NCBI GenBank assembly: GCA_025330725.1
Contig: JAIWND010000007.1
Coordinates: 558,001 to 622,000 of the forward strand
Reading direction: 5' to 3'
Source: Chlamydoabsidia padenii
Lineage: Eukaryota; Mucoromycota; Mucoromycetes; Mucorales; Cunninghamellaceae
DNA length: 64,000 nucleotides
Part shown: one piece after another, positions 24,104-35,478 of the stretch
Layout of the letters: each line of letters starts with the position of its first letter
Position numbering within the stretch: the stretch's first letter is position 1
Made by a program: the position numbers and the translations under genes
Notes under the pieces: generated by a model
Told to the model about the DNA's origin: nothing
The model's database searches: none
Seen by the model: the letters and a program-made list of their open reading frames with translations, nothing else

Positions 24104-25642
24104 TTAAGCGGACTTGATTTCCGATTTGTCTTCTACAACGACAGTAGCACCACCTTGTAAAGCCCCACCAGCGATCAATTTTGCATTCCCAATGACGGCC
24201 AAGATATCATTCAAACTATCCTTCCAGGTATTCAACCGTACGCTGAGTTGTTGCCACTGTTCCTTACCAAAGACCCGGTAAATGCTGCGATGGACAATGA
24301 CGGTCTTGTTGAGTTGATCCAATTTGGCTTCTACCAGGCCGGCCCGGATCACATCGATCACCCACATTTCAACTTGGTCTTCGTTGATAGCCAACGCCTT
24401 TGAGATTTCACCATACGTCAATTCCCGTGCCAAGTTTTCAGATCCAAGAGAGGCCAAGGACAGTAATCGGATTTTGCGCATCCCCGCTTCTTGATCAGCA
24501 ATCAGATCACCATGACTTGACAAGAAGATTTCGTATGTTTGGAGGTTGCCGTTCAAAAACAAGTCGAGCAATTTGAATTCGTTCGTGTCCTTGATGTGTT
24601 GCACCGCGTTGTATTGGATCAAGTCTTCAAATGCAAAGTAGTTGTCGAGTGCCACCGCACGTAATATCACATCCTTGGCACAAACAGTTGATTCGTCGTC
24701 TTGAGTTTCATATGTGGCAAGTTTCTTCAACATGAAATCAAGAGATGATTTCCTATTGTAGTTCGTATATAATAAAATGTGAGTATTTCCCCCTTTTTTT
24801 TTTTTCAAACAATAGACCCTACTTACTTTTCCCCAGCTTGGTTCAACTTGTCGGACAAATGTTGATACAATTGACGTTCGGTGGCAATATCAATTCCCCA
24901 TTGTTTAGCCCAAGCATCTACATGAGCCAATTGAGTTGTAAGTGATTCCAACTCATCAGCTTGAGCAGTGACATCGACCAAACCCAAAAATGCATCATAT
25001 CGAAGTGCAGAGGTGGCAGGTAAAGCGTTGTATAGGTTGAGCAAACTAATATTGATTAAATACAATTATTAGTATTTATCTAGTGAAGAAGTAAGGTTGT
25101 ACTTACATCTTTTGTTTTAAGCTAGTCTTGGTGCTTTCGGTATTGGTCAAAGAAGCAGTCAAAGCCTTTACAGCCACAGGAAGTACTTGTTCAGGAGCAC
25201 TCAAGATGATAACAATGGTCAAATTAAAGGCATGTTCCACTTCTAAAAAAAACAAAGCGAGTAATCGATTTAATCTAGAGTATCTTGATTAATATGGTTT
25301 CCAATTACCTCTGTCGTTTTTCGTCAAAAGAATGGCAACGTCTTTGGCGAGTTGGGTGTATACACTGTTCTTGTCGGATTGGACCAAAGCTTGAATTTCT
25401 TTAACGTATGAAGCATCTTCTTCACTTTCACCACGTAATCGAGAGATGTAAAAGGCCAAGTCATCAACCTAAGTAAAAGCAGAAGAGTGTGAGTCCGGAT
25501 TGACCATAAGCCACAACCAGTAACAAGTCAAACTGTCTGTTGTTTTTATTTTTTGTTCGCCTGTTCCTAGTCATTCGTACTGTGTATATTAGTGATTTAC
25601 CTGAGCTTCAAAGTTGCTTTGGACAGAGATGGTGTTCGACAT
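24104..25642 (-). CDS. eIF3m: Translation initiation factor eIF3 subunit M
   Basis: Five or six exons from ATG 25642 (MSNTISVQSNFEAQ, exon 1 25642-25601) to the stop at 24106-24104. The C-terminal PCI/winged-helix part is clear: LLSLASLGSENLARELTYGE, then VEMWVIDVIRAGLVEAKLDQ and VHRSIYRVFGKEQWQQL. That last block matches the eIF3m/CSN7-like family, with the FGKxQWQQL stretch specific to eIF3m. It is a subunit of the eIF3 complex that loads mRNA and initiator tRNA on the 40S ribosome. A TTTCAAATCCCGCC motif lies ~150 bp upstream of the start. Confidence 0.9.
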
Positions 25643-25787
25643 GCTGGATGTTGAGAAGAAATGAGGCAAATGAAAGAAGAGGGAAGAAGACAAAAAAAAA
25701 AAAAAAAAAAAAAAAGTGTAGAGAGAAAAAAAAAAGACACCCGCCAACAGTCACCGCCTGTTGTTTTTTGTTTTGCCCACTTTGGGA

Positions 25788-25802
25788 CTTTCAAATCCCG
25801 CC
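25788..25802 (-). promoter_or_regulatory. GGCGGGATTTGAAA motif upstream of eIF3m
   Basis: On the coding strand the motif reads GGCGGGATTTGAAAG, about 150 bp before the ATG. It is one of many copies placed 5' of genes in this window. Confidence 0.45.
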
Positions 25803-25882
25803 AGATCAGTGCCCCTTTATACGTACCATTAATTAAAAAAATAAAAAAAATAAAAAAAAAAAAAAAAAAAAAGACAAGAGTT

Positions 25883-27958
25883 TTATTTTTTATCATAACG
25901 ATGTGATCTATCCCTACTAGAATCCCTATATCTATCACCTTTCGAATGACGATCATTCGAGTGTCGACGTCTTGATGAAGATCTGTATCTGCTACTCGAT
26001 GATCCATGATGGCGGCGTGATGATTTTGATCTTGATCTTGATCGATGACGGCTGCTTCGGTGACGACGGTGATGGCGATCATCATCTTCAGGTTCATCGT
26101 CGTTATCCCCATAATCCAGAATATCATCATCATCATCATCATCATCATCTCGATGGTGTCTTGTTGATGGTGAGCGACTGGTTCGACGAGATTTTCGATG
26201 ACTGGTGATACTGCTGTGTCGGCGTCTACTGCTGCTTCTACGAGGGCTGTATGAGCGGCTACGTGACCGTTTCCTCGAGTCCCGATGATGATAATGACTA
26301 GCTGTTGATGATCGAGAAGAAGGTGAACGGTGTCTACTTTTTGATGATTCTTCGGCTCCAGAGGTACTACTTTTTTTATCATTAGTGTTATCGTTTTCAT
26401 GTTGACGATTTAAAGAGCGAGAATCAGAGGTCGTGGTGTTGGTAGTTGCAGAATCGGTAGGTGGATTGGTGTCATTCTGTCGTCGATCAGATGATGATGA
26501 TGGTTGTTGTTGAGTATTTGTACTTCTTCCGCCTGTAGTATTTCTTGCCCGATTGGAAAATCCGCCAGGATAGTGGATAGGTGCACCACCATTCGAGCCA
26601 AAAAAGAGAGGGGGCATGGGAGGCATACCATTCACAGAAGGGAAAGCACCTCTACCACCAGTAGCACTATTTCCTCCAAACATCCATGACATATCAGGGA
26701 ATCCAAAAGGAGGAGCATTGCCACCACCATTACCCCCAGTACCACCACCACCCATAAACATAGCTGGATTAGGCATAAACGGTAAACCAGGAGGAGGCAT
26801 TTGAGGCATACCATTATAATCTAATCCCATTGAATCCATATTATGCTTTCTTCCATGACCTGATGAATCGAATGGTTGTTGCTGCTTGTGATGTGGTGGG
26901 CGATTAGATGACTTTTGATCGTTGTGTGTTGTATTATTAGTATCAGGATCATTGGTTTGGTGAGAGTCGACATGGTCAGATACTGCCAAGTCTTCTTGTT
27001 GTTGTTGTTTGACTGGATGGTCGACCTTGTTAGCTTGACGTTCTTCCAAGAAAGCATCGACGATTTTCCGAAGTGTCTTGTTGGGAATGATTTGAATGGA
27101 GTTCGAATCTTTGCCACATTGAGGACATTGTTGATTAGTGTTTATAATGTTGGTAATACCTACGCCATAAAAGAAAAAAAAGTTAACATTAGTAAACTGT
27201 TGTTCAATACCCAAGAAATGAATATACACTTACATTCTTCACAAAAGGATTTCCCACAACATAAAGAGGCAGATGGTTTCCTCAAGAGGTCCTTGCATAC
27301 AGTACACACAAGTTCTTCGGGGGCGGCGTCGGCTTCAGAGAGTGGAGTTGGTGGTGGTATGGATGAAGAGAGTGCACTATATAATAAAAAAAAACATGTA
27401 TTAAAGCTTTGTTTTTCTATTTCTTTGTTTACTTACTTTGCATGTCGTGGTACATATTGTCCTTTTGGGACGATGGGGCAATAATAAATCCAGTGGCCTA
27501 ATAAAGAAAATACGTGTTCTGGTTATTAGTCTATTCCAAAATATACCTTCTTGACATTATGCATTACCTGCTTGTCCACATTTATAACATACATAGCCAG
27601 AAGGTGGTGGTTGTGATTCAGATGGAAGATTCGTTGATCTTTGTTGTTGCTGTTGAAGTTGACCTGGTCTTGCCGTGCCAGTTTGTTGCATCATGAGTTG
27701 AAACTGCAATGGATTCATTAAACCCATATTCATAGCCATCATTGGGTCAAACATATTGTTATTGTTGTTTCCAGTAAAGTTTTGGTTGGGTCTGCGATAT
27801 GGTTGAGAGGATCGGCCGTCCCCTTGTCTACACAAAGAAGTAACAAAACATTAGTTAGGAGTTCATTGTACCTAGTAAGCTATAAACTAGTATACTTACA
27901 TTTGTTTTGGTTTGGCCTGATCAAGTTGAGGTGTTGAAGAGCCTTCTCCAGAATCCAT
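25883..27958 (-). CDS. RBBP6/Mpe1-like zinc-knuckle and RING/U-box protein, no DWNN domain
   Basis: Multi-exon gene from ATG 27958 (MDSGEGSSTPQLDQ). A Gln/Asn-rich N-terminal part leads to a CCHC zinc knuckle (YVCYKCGQAG, then GHWIYYCP). A RING/U-box follows: ELVCTVCKDLLRKP, LCCGKSFCEECI, CPQCGKD, IPNKTLRKIVDAF. A long Gly/Pro-rich and then Arg/Ser-rich tail ends in RYDKK. Knuckle plus RING plus RS tail is the architecture of RBBP6 and yeast Mpe1, which act in pre-mRNA cleavage and polyadenylation. The ubiquitin-like DWNN domain that normally starts these proteins is absent, and the 200 bp upstream of the start does not encode one. An acidic Asp run lies within the RS tail. Confidence 0.82.
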
Positions 27959-28065
27959 TTATCAAATCCAGTCAATCTACAATAAAAAAGAAGAAGAGAG
28001 TCGAGGTTTTTTTTTTTTTTTAATTTTATTTAGGGAATCAAAAAAATAACAAAGAGACCAACGTA

Positions 28066-28079
28066 TTTTAAATCCCGAC
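28066..28079 (-). promoter_or_regulatory. Promoter motif copy upstream of the RBBP6-like gene
   Basis: TTTTAAATCCCGAC on the plus strand, about 110 bp before the start at 27958. Confidence 0.35.
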
Positions 28080-28158
28080 ATTGAGGCAGAATGTGGTAAA
28101 TACAAGTTTACTAAATGATATGAGTATATAAAAGACTATTCAAAGGGATGGTACTATA

Positions 28159-29048
28159 TTAAAAGCGGGATTCATGGCGATAATTGACATATGGTGCGAT
28201 TTCACGACCATCAGCATGTAGTGGTGTCATACGCACATGTTCACCACCACCTTCGATCAGTCTAGGTTCTGCTTCTTCCTTCCAAGCGTTCGGCGTTGCA
28301 GTATCAGGGTCCACATGGACTTGGATATTAAAGGTGCCTATTTAAAATCATCATTAATATAACATGGTATCTTTTGTATAGTATCAAGTTTACTTACAAT
28401 CAACCCCGTCCAGTGATGGTAAATAGGAGACAGCACCGGCTACTTGCCGTAGGATACGTTTGATCTGTGAAGTCACCTGTTGTTCGTCCTGTAACTTTGG
28501 AGGTTCAGTCGCCCTATGCAAAAAAATTATGCTTTAGCATAATGATATTCTTGTATGTGTTTGACTTACTTATCTGTGCGGATACTGAATTGCCACCTTT
28601 CCAGTACTTCAAGGTCGGTTTTTGATGTGATGAGAAGGATCAGTTCACAGACTTGGTTCGTTAGCAGCCATTCTATATAATGTTAATTAGTTGGTCTACC
28701 CATATTCCTTTTTTTTTTTTTTTTTTTTTTTTTTCACCTACCTCGAAGTTGGTCAATGATTTGATCAACATAAGCAATGACGTCTTCATTGTTCGGCCAT
28801 AGTACAGTTGTCCCCAGTCGTTTTTGTTGTTCGAAATCCCATGAAGGATAAATGCCACGTAGATAGAGAATACTATGTAAAATAAATGAATACCATAATG
28901 TCAAAATCGCGATGGTGACTTACCTGTACAAAGAACATTCTATCATGAATAAGATCAGTGACTATAGCTTGTTTGTATTAGTACTTTACTTACCGAAAAA
29001 TTCCACCACCAGGTCGCAGGAACCATCCAAAGCAATGTTAGACGACAT
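28159..29048 (-). CDS. MAD2: Spindle checkpoint HORMA protein MAD2
   Basis: About six exons. The spliced protein begins MSSNIALDGSCDLVVEFF, runs through YLRGIYPSWDFEQQKR, IIDQLREWL and DLEVLERWQFSIRTD, then IKRILRQVAGAVSYLP and a C-terminal seatbelt ending VNYRHESRF. LERWQF, the RGIYP strand and the overall ~200-residue length are diagnostic of MAD2. It binds Cdc20 in the mitotic checkpoint complex and holds anaphase until kinetochores attach. The FFECSLYSILYLRG segment depends on a 16-nt exon (28924-28939). A TTTAAATCCCCGC motif is ~55 bp upstream of the ATG. Confidence 0.93.
28924..28939 (-). other. 16-nt microexon of MAD2
   Basis: Flanked by ATAG on the 5' side and GTAAGT on the 3' side of the coding strand. 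It supplies codons for ECSLY between phase-1 and phase-2 introns and is needed to keep the HORMA frame. Confidence 0.75.
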
Positions 29049-29100
29049 GATTTTATAAGAAGAAGAGACGATTTCAGAAAGAAAAAAAAAAATCACAACG

Positions 29101-29113
29101 TTTAAATCCCCGC
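29101..29113 (-). promoter_or_regulatory. Promoter motif copy upstream of MAD2
   Basis: TTTAAATCCCCGC on the plus strand, about 55 bp before the MAD2 start. Confidence 0.35.
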
Positions 29114-29256
29114 ACGTCAACCCACCCAATCCCCAAAAGGTCCAAGCAGAGTAATAAAAAAAAAAAGACATTTTTTATTGATGGTCTTTCAGATCCGGAA
29201 ATATACAGTAATAAGAATAAAATAAAAAGTAAAAAAGTAAAAAAGAGGGGATAAAA

Positions 29257-31374
29257 CTATCGTACGTCGTCGTCGTCATCACTACCTCCTATATCGATTT
29301 CTTCATCCTCATCTTCATCAGAGGCAGAAGACTTGGTGACCATCACGGTATTTTCAGGCACAGTAGGCAAATCTTTAATAGTGGGTTCTTCTTGGGCCGG
29401 TGTTGTCGTTGTCGCTTCATGATGTTCCACCACATGATTTGTCGTCGCCTCGTCCTTTCGTTGTGCCTTTTTCCTTTTGGATCCACCAGTTGCTGTTTTC
29501 CTTGTTGATGATGAAGTCCCCGGTACGACAAGGTTGTTACGAGGAAGAGGAAGAGCACCATTCCAGGAGGCGGATTTCTTGATCATGGAGGCTGTCAACT
29601 TCCCTCCCACCCAGTTTGGATTCGCAGTAGGAGGTCGTCTTCGTCCATGGGGTAAAAAGTTGGCAGGTTTCCTAAACGCAGGTGGTGGCGCGCCTTCTTC
29701 TTCAATATTGAATAGTCGTCGGCGTTTATTCGTGGTTGCTGATGTTGCCATAGACGATGATGATGATTGTTGTTGCTGTTGTTGAGTGCGTATTTGAATC
29801 GATCGCATTGGGTGTACAATAGGTCCACTGGCACGACTTAGTAATTCTTCCATAGAATGACCGGTTTCCATTGCATCAATCGCAGCATCTCGCATTCGTT
29901 TCATTCGTTCCCGTACTTCATTCACATCTGTATCAGATTCAGTGTCGGCACCCGAGTCATCATCCACACTGTCGTCGTTCAAGATGTCAATGTCCAGATC
30001 GCGTTGTGTGGTAGAGGTTGAATCAGTTGGGGTTTCTTCTTCGTCGCCAGAAGAGGATAGCCGTTGTTGGCTGGTAATGATTTCAATCGATCGCCGTTGT
30101 CGCACATCACCCATTCGGTCAAAGCTACCCAGTAGTGGTGCTTTTAGCATACTCAACGTTGAGTTGCCGGTATCTCCGCCCAGTTTGAGAGTCTTGTAAG
30201 GATGTGATAAAAGTAATTGCTGTAGTTGTGTAGACGATGCTGACGGTTGTTGTTTCTGTTGTCCTGGTGAGGATGTTGCTGTTGAGGTATTGTCAGAAGC
30301 AGCGGCAGCCGACATTAGGTGTTTATTCGCCATATCGCCAGAGCTCGGTGTCCGCCTTAATCTTGCCAGGGGTTTTCCACTACGCACGCCAGATGGTCCT
30401 CGAGAGATAGGTATGGTGGATGAGAAGAAGCTTTCTACACGATCACTGAGGAAAGGACCAAGTCGATTTTGTATAGAGCAAGTGACAGCCAGTTCTTGAG
30501 CGCGCCGTAAAGGTATCCACGTCCCACAGAGTTCACTATCCTTGTTAGGTATCCTGATTCGTTCCATTTCAAAGCTGAGGATCATGCTGCGTTCACGTTC
30601 GGTATCAATCCCACCTGCTGTAAGTAGACTGGTGCCATTGACAAAGCCGGTGTCCAATCGCCGCATGACAGTATATGTTTTATCGCCATTATCCCCTGAT
30701 ACACTGAGAGTCGCCACACACACCGTGACATTGTCGATGACTGTGATATACATTGGTGGATTTGTCGGTGTTGTCGGGTAGATTTTGTTGGTATCGCTGG
30801 CTGTACTAGAGTAAGTTGGTGAGGTTGGCATGGATTGTGTTGTGTTGTGTGCCGGTGTTAGTGTCGAGGACTCCTTCTTCAATAAAGCGTCCAGCGCAGG
30901 GAATCGAGCCAAAGCAGATTTGAGATCGAATGCAAGAGAAGGAGAAGACTGTGATGTTGGTGAAGCCCCAGGTTGATTATTAGATGATGTCGCTTTTGCC
31001 ACTGCCTGCATATAAGAAGCAAACGACCGAGCAAGATCGAGTGTTGGTGTCAGGTTGTTGAATCCAGGAATAGATGCTGTCAGTTGTTGGAACGCAGACA
31101 AGTTCAAGCTTTGGGCACTTGTCGAATCTGTTGAATCAGCCATGGGTGGTGCCACTTCTGAGACTGGTGCAGCTTTGTCTCCTGCCGTGGTGGTGATGAT
31201 GTCAGGTGCTTTATCATCTTCTTCGAATTGTACGAATTCATCATCCCCAGCCAGATCATTTGAAGTGTGTGCTGATAAGGTGCTGATCGTATTAGGAGGT
31301 GTGCCATTGGAGACCAAGGATGCAGGAGAAGAAGCATTAAGACCTAGTTAAAAGTAATATTAGTATCTATGAAG

Positions 31375-31405
<31 letters not shown>

Positions 31406-34016
31406 GAGAGAGAGAGAGAGAGTACTTACTTCCGACCGTTGATGATTTCCGTCGTTCCGAGTTATTATCACCCATAGGATTATCACCAAGCAATTTTGCC
31501 AAACCAGGAGAGCTTTCGATTTCAAATTCATCGACCAATTCACGCGCACGGCCCAAAGTCACCCTATTGATGAGAAGAAGAAGTTAGAGTATTATGTCAC
31601 CAATCATGCAAACAACTTACCAAGCACCACGACATTCAGCAGGACCTTTTGTAATAGTGACTACCAAACGACCACCTTCCATTTCGGCAACAGCATCAAA
31701 CACACCTTTACCCAATACCGGTCGAGCTGCCTTGCGTAGCTGAGTTGCATTGATACATCCTTCCACCAAGTAAAAGTATTGACTGTTCCTACGTTGTTCT
31801 TGTTTCGCCGCATCAGCATGTCGAGTCCTAAGGGCAACATGTTCACTAGCCCCATCGTTTGATGCAATAAATCGAAGCACTTTGGTGTCTGGGATATCGT
31901 CTGGTGAATCTAATTCGTAGCACTGCAGATTGCCAAAGAGTTTCTTGGTGATGGTGAATCGATGGCCATTTTCAGAATAGGTCTTACTGATAGGCAAATC
32001 ATCGTCGTCGTCAGCGTCGTCAGCATCATCGTCCTTTTGTTGAGAATCCTCCTTTACTGGTTCCTTGTTCGTTTCTTGTTGTTGCTGGCTTTGTTCCTTC
32101 ACCTCCAGTTTGTCATTGTTTTGTTCATCATCCTCTTCTTTGGTGGTTGGTGTAGTAGCTGATTCCAAATCCGTTGTCGCTGTTGCCTTTTGTCGGTCCG
32201 GGAAAACAAACAGTTCATCGTCTTCAGTAGGTTGCTGATGACCTGTCAATGGCCATGATCGTCGGCGCATCGGGACTTCATTTTCGTTGGTATCCTCGTC
32301 ATCATCGTCTTCCTCCGAGCCAGTAGATTCCAATGCCAGTCGACCACGAACTGAGTTTGCCAAAAGAGCCTGATGTAAGAGTGACGCTTCTTTGCCATTT
32401 GAGAGTGTGCAAAAGCTTTTTCGGCTGGTTCTTGCCGAATCAAGGTTGCTGTTAGACAAAGTAGGACCACCAAAGTATAATTCCAATTCGGTTTCAGAGA
32501 TTGATTCAGGTGCTACAATATTTAACGGTACTTGTTGATGATGGTGTGAAGTTGCATGGTGTTCAGGAAGGAATACAGTGTCATTGTTGAGATCTTGTTC
32601 AAATGTATAAGGTGTCCAGAATTCATTGTCGCCAAGTAAACCATTCAAAGGAAGTGACAGTTTTCGTCCTACCAATTTCGGAGAATCAGTGGTAGTAGTT
32701 GTTGTTGTTGTTGATGATGATGATGTGGTGGTTGTGTTACTGGTATTATTAACGTTGTTGTTGTTGTTTTTGTTGTTGTTACTATGCGGATGATTATGGT
32801 TGGTGTTGATGTTATTGTTATTGTTTCCTGTGGAACCACCAGGATGAGCTATACTAGGTCGTCGGAAGACAGAAGATCGCCGCCTTGATATTTCGATGTG
32901 TGCCATTGTTTCATCCCCTTTCATCATCTCTTCATAATAGTCAGAATAGTCAGCTTCACTGTCTTCATCATCTACAATATTGCCATCAATTGGTGTAGTG
33001 TTGTTATCAGTCATAGTGCTAAAGGATGGTAAGTTGATAACTGATGATTGACGTCGAGATCGTTTCGGTTCTGGTGATTCATGATCAGAGTCTGATAGTT
33101 GATGTGATGATGATGGTGGTGATGATGATGTTGTTGTTCCTCTAGTTGATCTTGACCTTCGTCTTCGTCTTCGGATGGATGATGATCGTGTATTCAATGG
33201 AGTTGATTTACTACCAGTATTATGATGTGATACTGATCTCAAGTAATGTTGTTGTTGTTGTTGTTGTTGTTGTACTTGATCTTTCCCCCCTTTGTCATTC
33301 TTTTGCTGGTATGGTTGTTTTTCATCCGATGACATATCAGATAGCTTTTCATTGAATTCTTCTTCATGTGGTGATGATAATGGTGAAGAAGAGGATGAAG
33401 ATGAGGATGAGGATAGTGGTGATACTGGTGGTTTTTCATGGTGCTGCGCCAAGGGGTGTTGTCCTTGATGATTTGATAAAGATTGTGACGAGGATGAGGA
33501 AGCTGATGATGATTTGCTGGTAGTTGACGAGTCCCCTGGAGTCATCAGACTATAATTGATTTTCCGTGAGTGTCGTTGATCTACATGTTTCACCAACAGA
33601 GGAGCCCTTGGAGGATTGTGTTCAGCCGCCCGTTTAAAGTGTTGAGATATCCGAGAGGAGACGGTTGCAAAAGGTGTAGCACCACTAAACCCAAAAAAAA
33701 ATTAACAGACAGCCAAAAGTCCGTCGTTCAAATAAAAATATGAGTATACATACACACATATATACACTCGACACACCAATATGACTTTTTTTCTTTCTTA
33801 CCCTAATGTTGCATATTTATGTTTTACAATGTCATTGGCTAGTTCTTTTGGTGAGCTTGGTTTGTTTCCCTTTTTAAGTAGAGCTTTTAGAATAGCAGTG
33901 AAGACTTTATCTTTAGCATCGTCCGGATGTATATTTGGCAACGCAGGTTTTCTTTTTGGTGGTCGAGACGGTGAGGAGGATGTTACGTTTTCATAAGTCG
34001 CTTTCTTTTCTGACAT
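29257..34016 (-). CDS. Winged-helix plus tandem APSES-like nuclear regulator
   Basis: Four exons (34016-33802, 33684-31621, 31563-31430, 31343-29257) keep frame and give 1499 residues. The N terminus holds a winged-helix-like module (KVFTAILKALLKKGNKPSSP, then ATPFATVSSRISQHFKR), similar to the Gds1-type domain. After ~500 low-complexity residues comes a first APSES/KilA-N-like segment (YFYLVEGCINATQLRKAA, AWVTLGRARELVDEF, GLAKLLGD). About 250 residues on, a second one is clearer (VMRRLDTGFVNGTSLLTAGG, GTWIPLRRAQELA, LGPFLSD). The tail is acidic, with basic KRKK and KRRR patches suggesting nuclear entry. APSES proteins bind DNA in fungal cell-cycle and development control. The target is unknown. 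Confidence 0.78.
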
Positions 34017-34486
34017 TCGACACAATGATATAAAGAAGTATGACAAATTGTTTAAAAGAATGCAAAAGAAAGAGCTGGGTGGAAAATGAGAGAAGATAAA
34101 AGAAGAAGAGAAAGAATATAAAAAAAAAAAAAAAAAGAAGGAAAAAAAAAAAAAAGACAGCCTGCCAATTGAAAATTTTCAATCGCCGCCACTTTCGAGA
34201 CAATGAGTCCTCTCAGCTTTTTGTTTTATCCTACTTTGCAAAGACATACAAATATCACTTTTCTTAATAAACTTTCGGTATATATGATTTTGGATATAAA
34301 GATAGTCAAGGATTATCATTTTCGTTATACCACGTTATCATATGTATCATTTTGTTCGAGGGAAGAAAATTTTTCAACAGGAGTCGGGCTTTTAATGAGG
34401 TTTTTTTTTTCTGAAGGCCCGCCATATGGAGTGGACCCAAACCATGTATTTGTAATGTAGGGGGGGGGTATTTATAATCTACAGTT
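34017..34486. other. Intergenic between the APSES-like gene and the GATA factor gene
   Basis: 470 bp. The part near 34017-34200 is the 5' flank of the APSES-like gene, with purine-rich runs on the plus strand (poly-T/C on its coding strand). The rest is the 3' flank of the GATA gene, including a G-rich run at 34460-34468. No other gene seen. Confidence 0.5.
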
Positions 34487-35119
34487 TTAGTTTGAATGAT
34501 CTTGATTACGCCAGCACGTTGATTCCCATTGGAAACACTCGGGACAGAAATTGGGGGGACTTTGATGATTACTCCTAGCAACTTTGACAGATCCATCTCG
34601 TTGGACATAGACCGTTCTCTTGCGACCATTCACTTTTTCACTAGGAAAAAAGAAGGTTTTTTTTTTATAAAGTGCAAAATACATGGATTTACTTACTATA
34701 ATCCACAAGCATTACAAAGTAATCTTGATCCTTCAATACTTCGTCGCCAAGAAGGGGTTTTTGTGGCACCGCAGTTAGTACACTTTTTTTTCCCTGTATC
34801 TTTTGATCTTGATTTTTTGACAGCGGCGGATGATTCAGTCGGGGTTTGAACATTCACGGAAGTAACCTCATGCTCATTTGGCATATCCCCGGTTGAAATG
34901 GGAGAGGCGTACAAGGAACAAGCATTGCCATCACCCACTGGAAGTCCACACACATTAACATAGAATTCTAATAAGGCAGGATTGTAAGTGTTCTGAAACC
35001 CATAAAGTCTATCATCAGTAGCAGCTAACATATCTGTATAATCTTTGAAAGTAAAAATAAAGAACAACTTGTGAGTATTTTTACTTTTATAAGCAAGAAT
35101 TTAACTGCTTACAATTCAT
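34487..35119 (-). CDS. Small GATA-type zinc finger transcription factor
   Basis: Three exons: MNY at ATG 35119, a second carrying most of the protein, and a last ending at TAA 34489-34487, about 170 residues in total. A class IV GATA finger has CTNCGATKTPSWRR, an 18-residue loop and LLCNACGL, split by an intron just before its basic tail (YEKVNGRKRTVYVQRDG). Such factors bind GATA motifs and control nitrogen, light or iron responses in fungi; the role here is not readable. After the finger, FCPECFQWESTCWR looks like the first half of a second CX2C finger and stops without a second CX2C. Confidence 0.85.
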
Positions 35120-35362
35120 TTCAAACTAGAGCTGAGAGGTCAAGAAAAGAAGAGCAACTGGTGAAAGAAAATGAAATTGGCTAATATATATACTAGAGTG
35201 CCACAGACATGAAACAGGTTCCCTCTTTATTCATGATGGAAATCTCTATTATGCCTTGACAGTTCCTCTTTCGGTCAATTTATCAGTTCCTAGAATCCAC
35301 GGGCCATTAAAGGAGATCGATCATGCAACACAATGGGGAAGGAACGCCTCCTTTTTTTCTGT

Positions 35363-35375
35363 GGCGGGATTTCAA
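35363..35375 (+). promoter_or_regulatory. GGCGGGATTTCAA motif upstream of the GATA gene
   Basis: Plus-strand copy, about 245 bp before the GATA factor start, opposite in orientation to the eIF3m copy relative to its gene. Confidence 0.35.
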
Positions 35376-35478
35376 TTTTTATCATGGGGTCTCTTTTTTT
35401 TTTTTTCAAAGCGGGTCCTTCCTCCTTTTTTATTCTTTCTCTGTCTTTCTCTCAGACACAATCACATCAAATCTATTA

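Noticed and set aside
25960..26350. Plus-strand ORFs across the RS-rich region
   Set aside because: They are shadows of the Arg/Ser-rich tail of the RBBP6-like protein on the minus strand.
32700..33420. Asn/Ser/Thr/Gln repeats in the APSES-like gene as CRISPR-like or non-coding repeats
   Set aside because: They are in-frame low-complexity protein segments without regular spacers.
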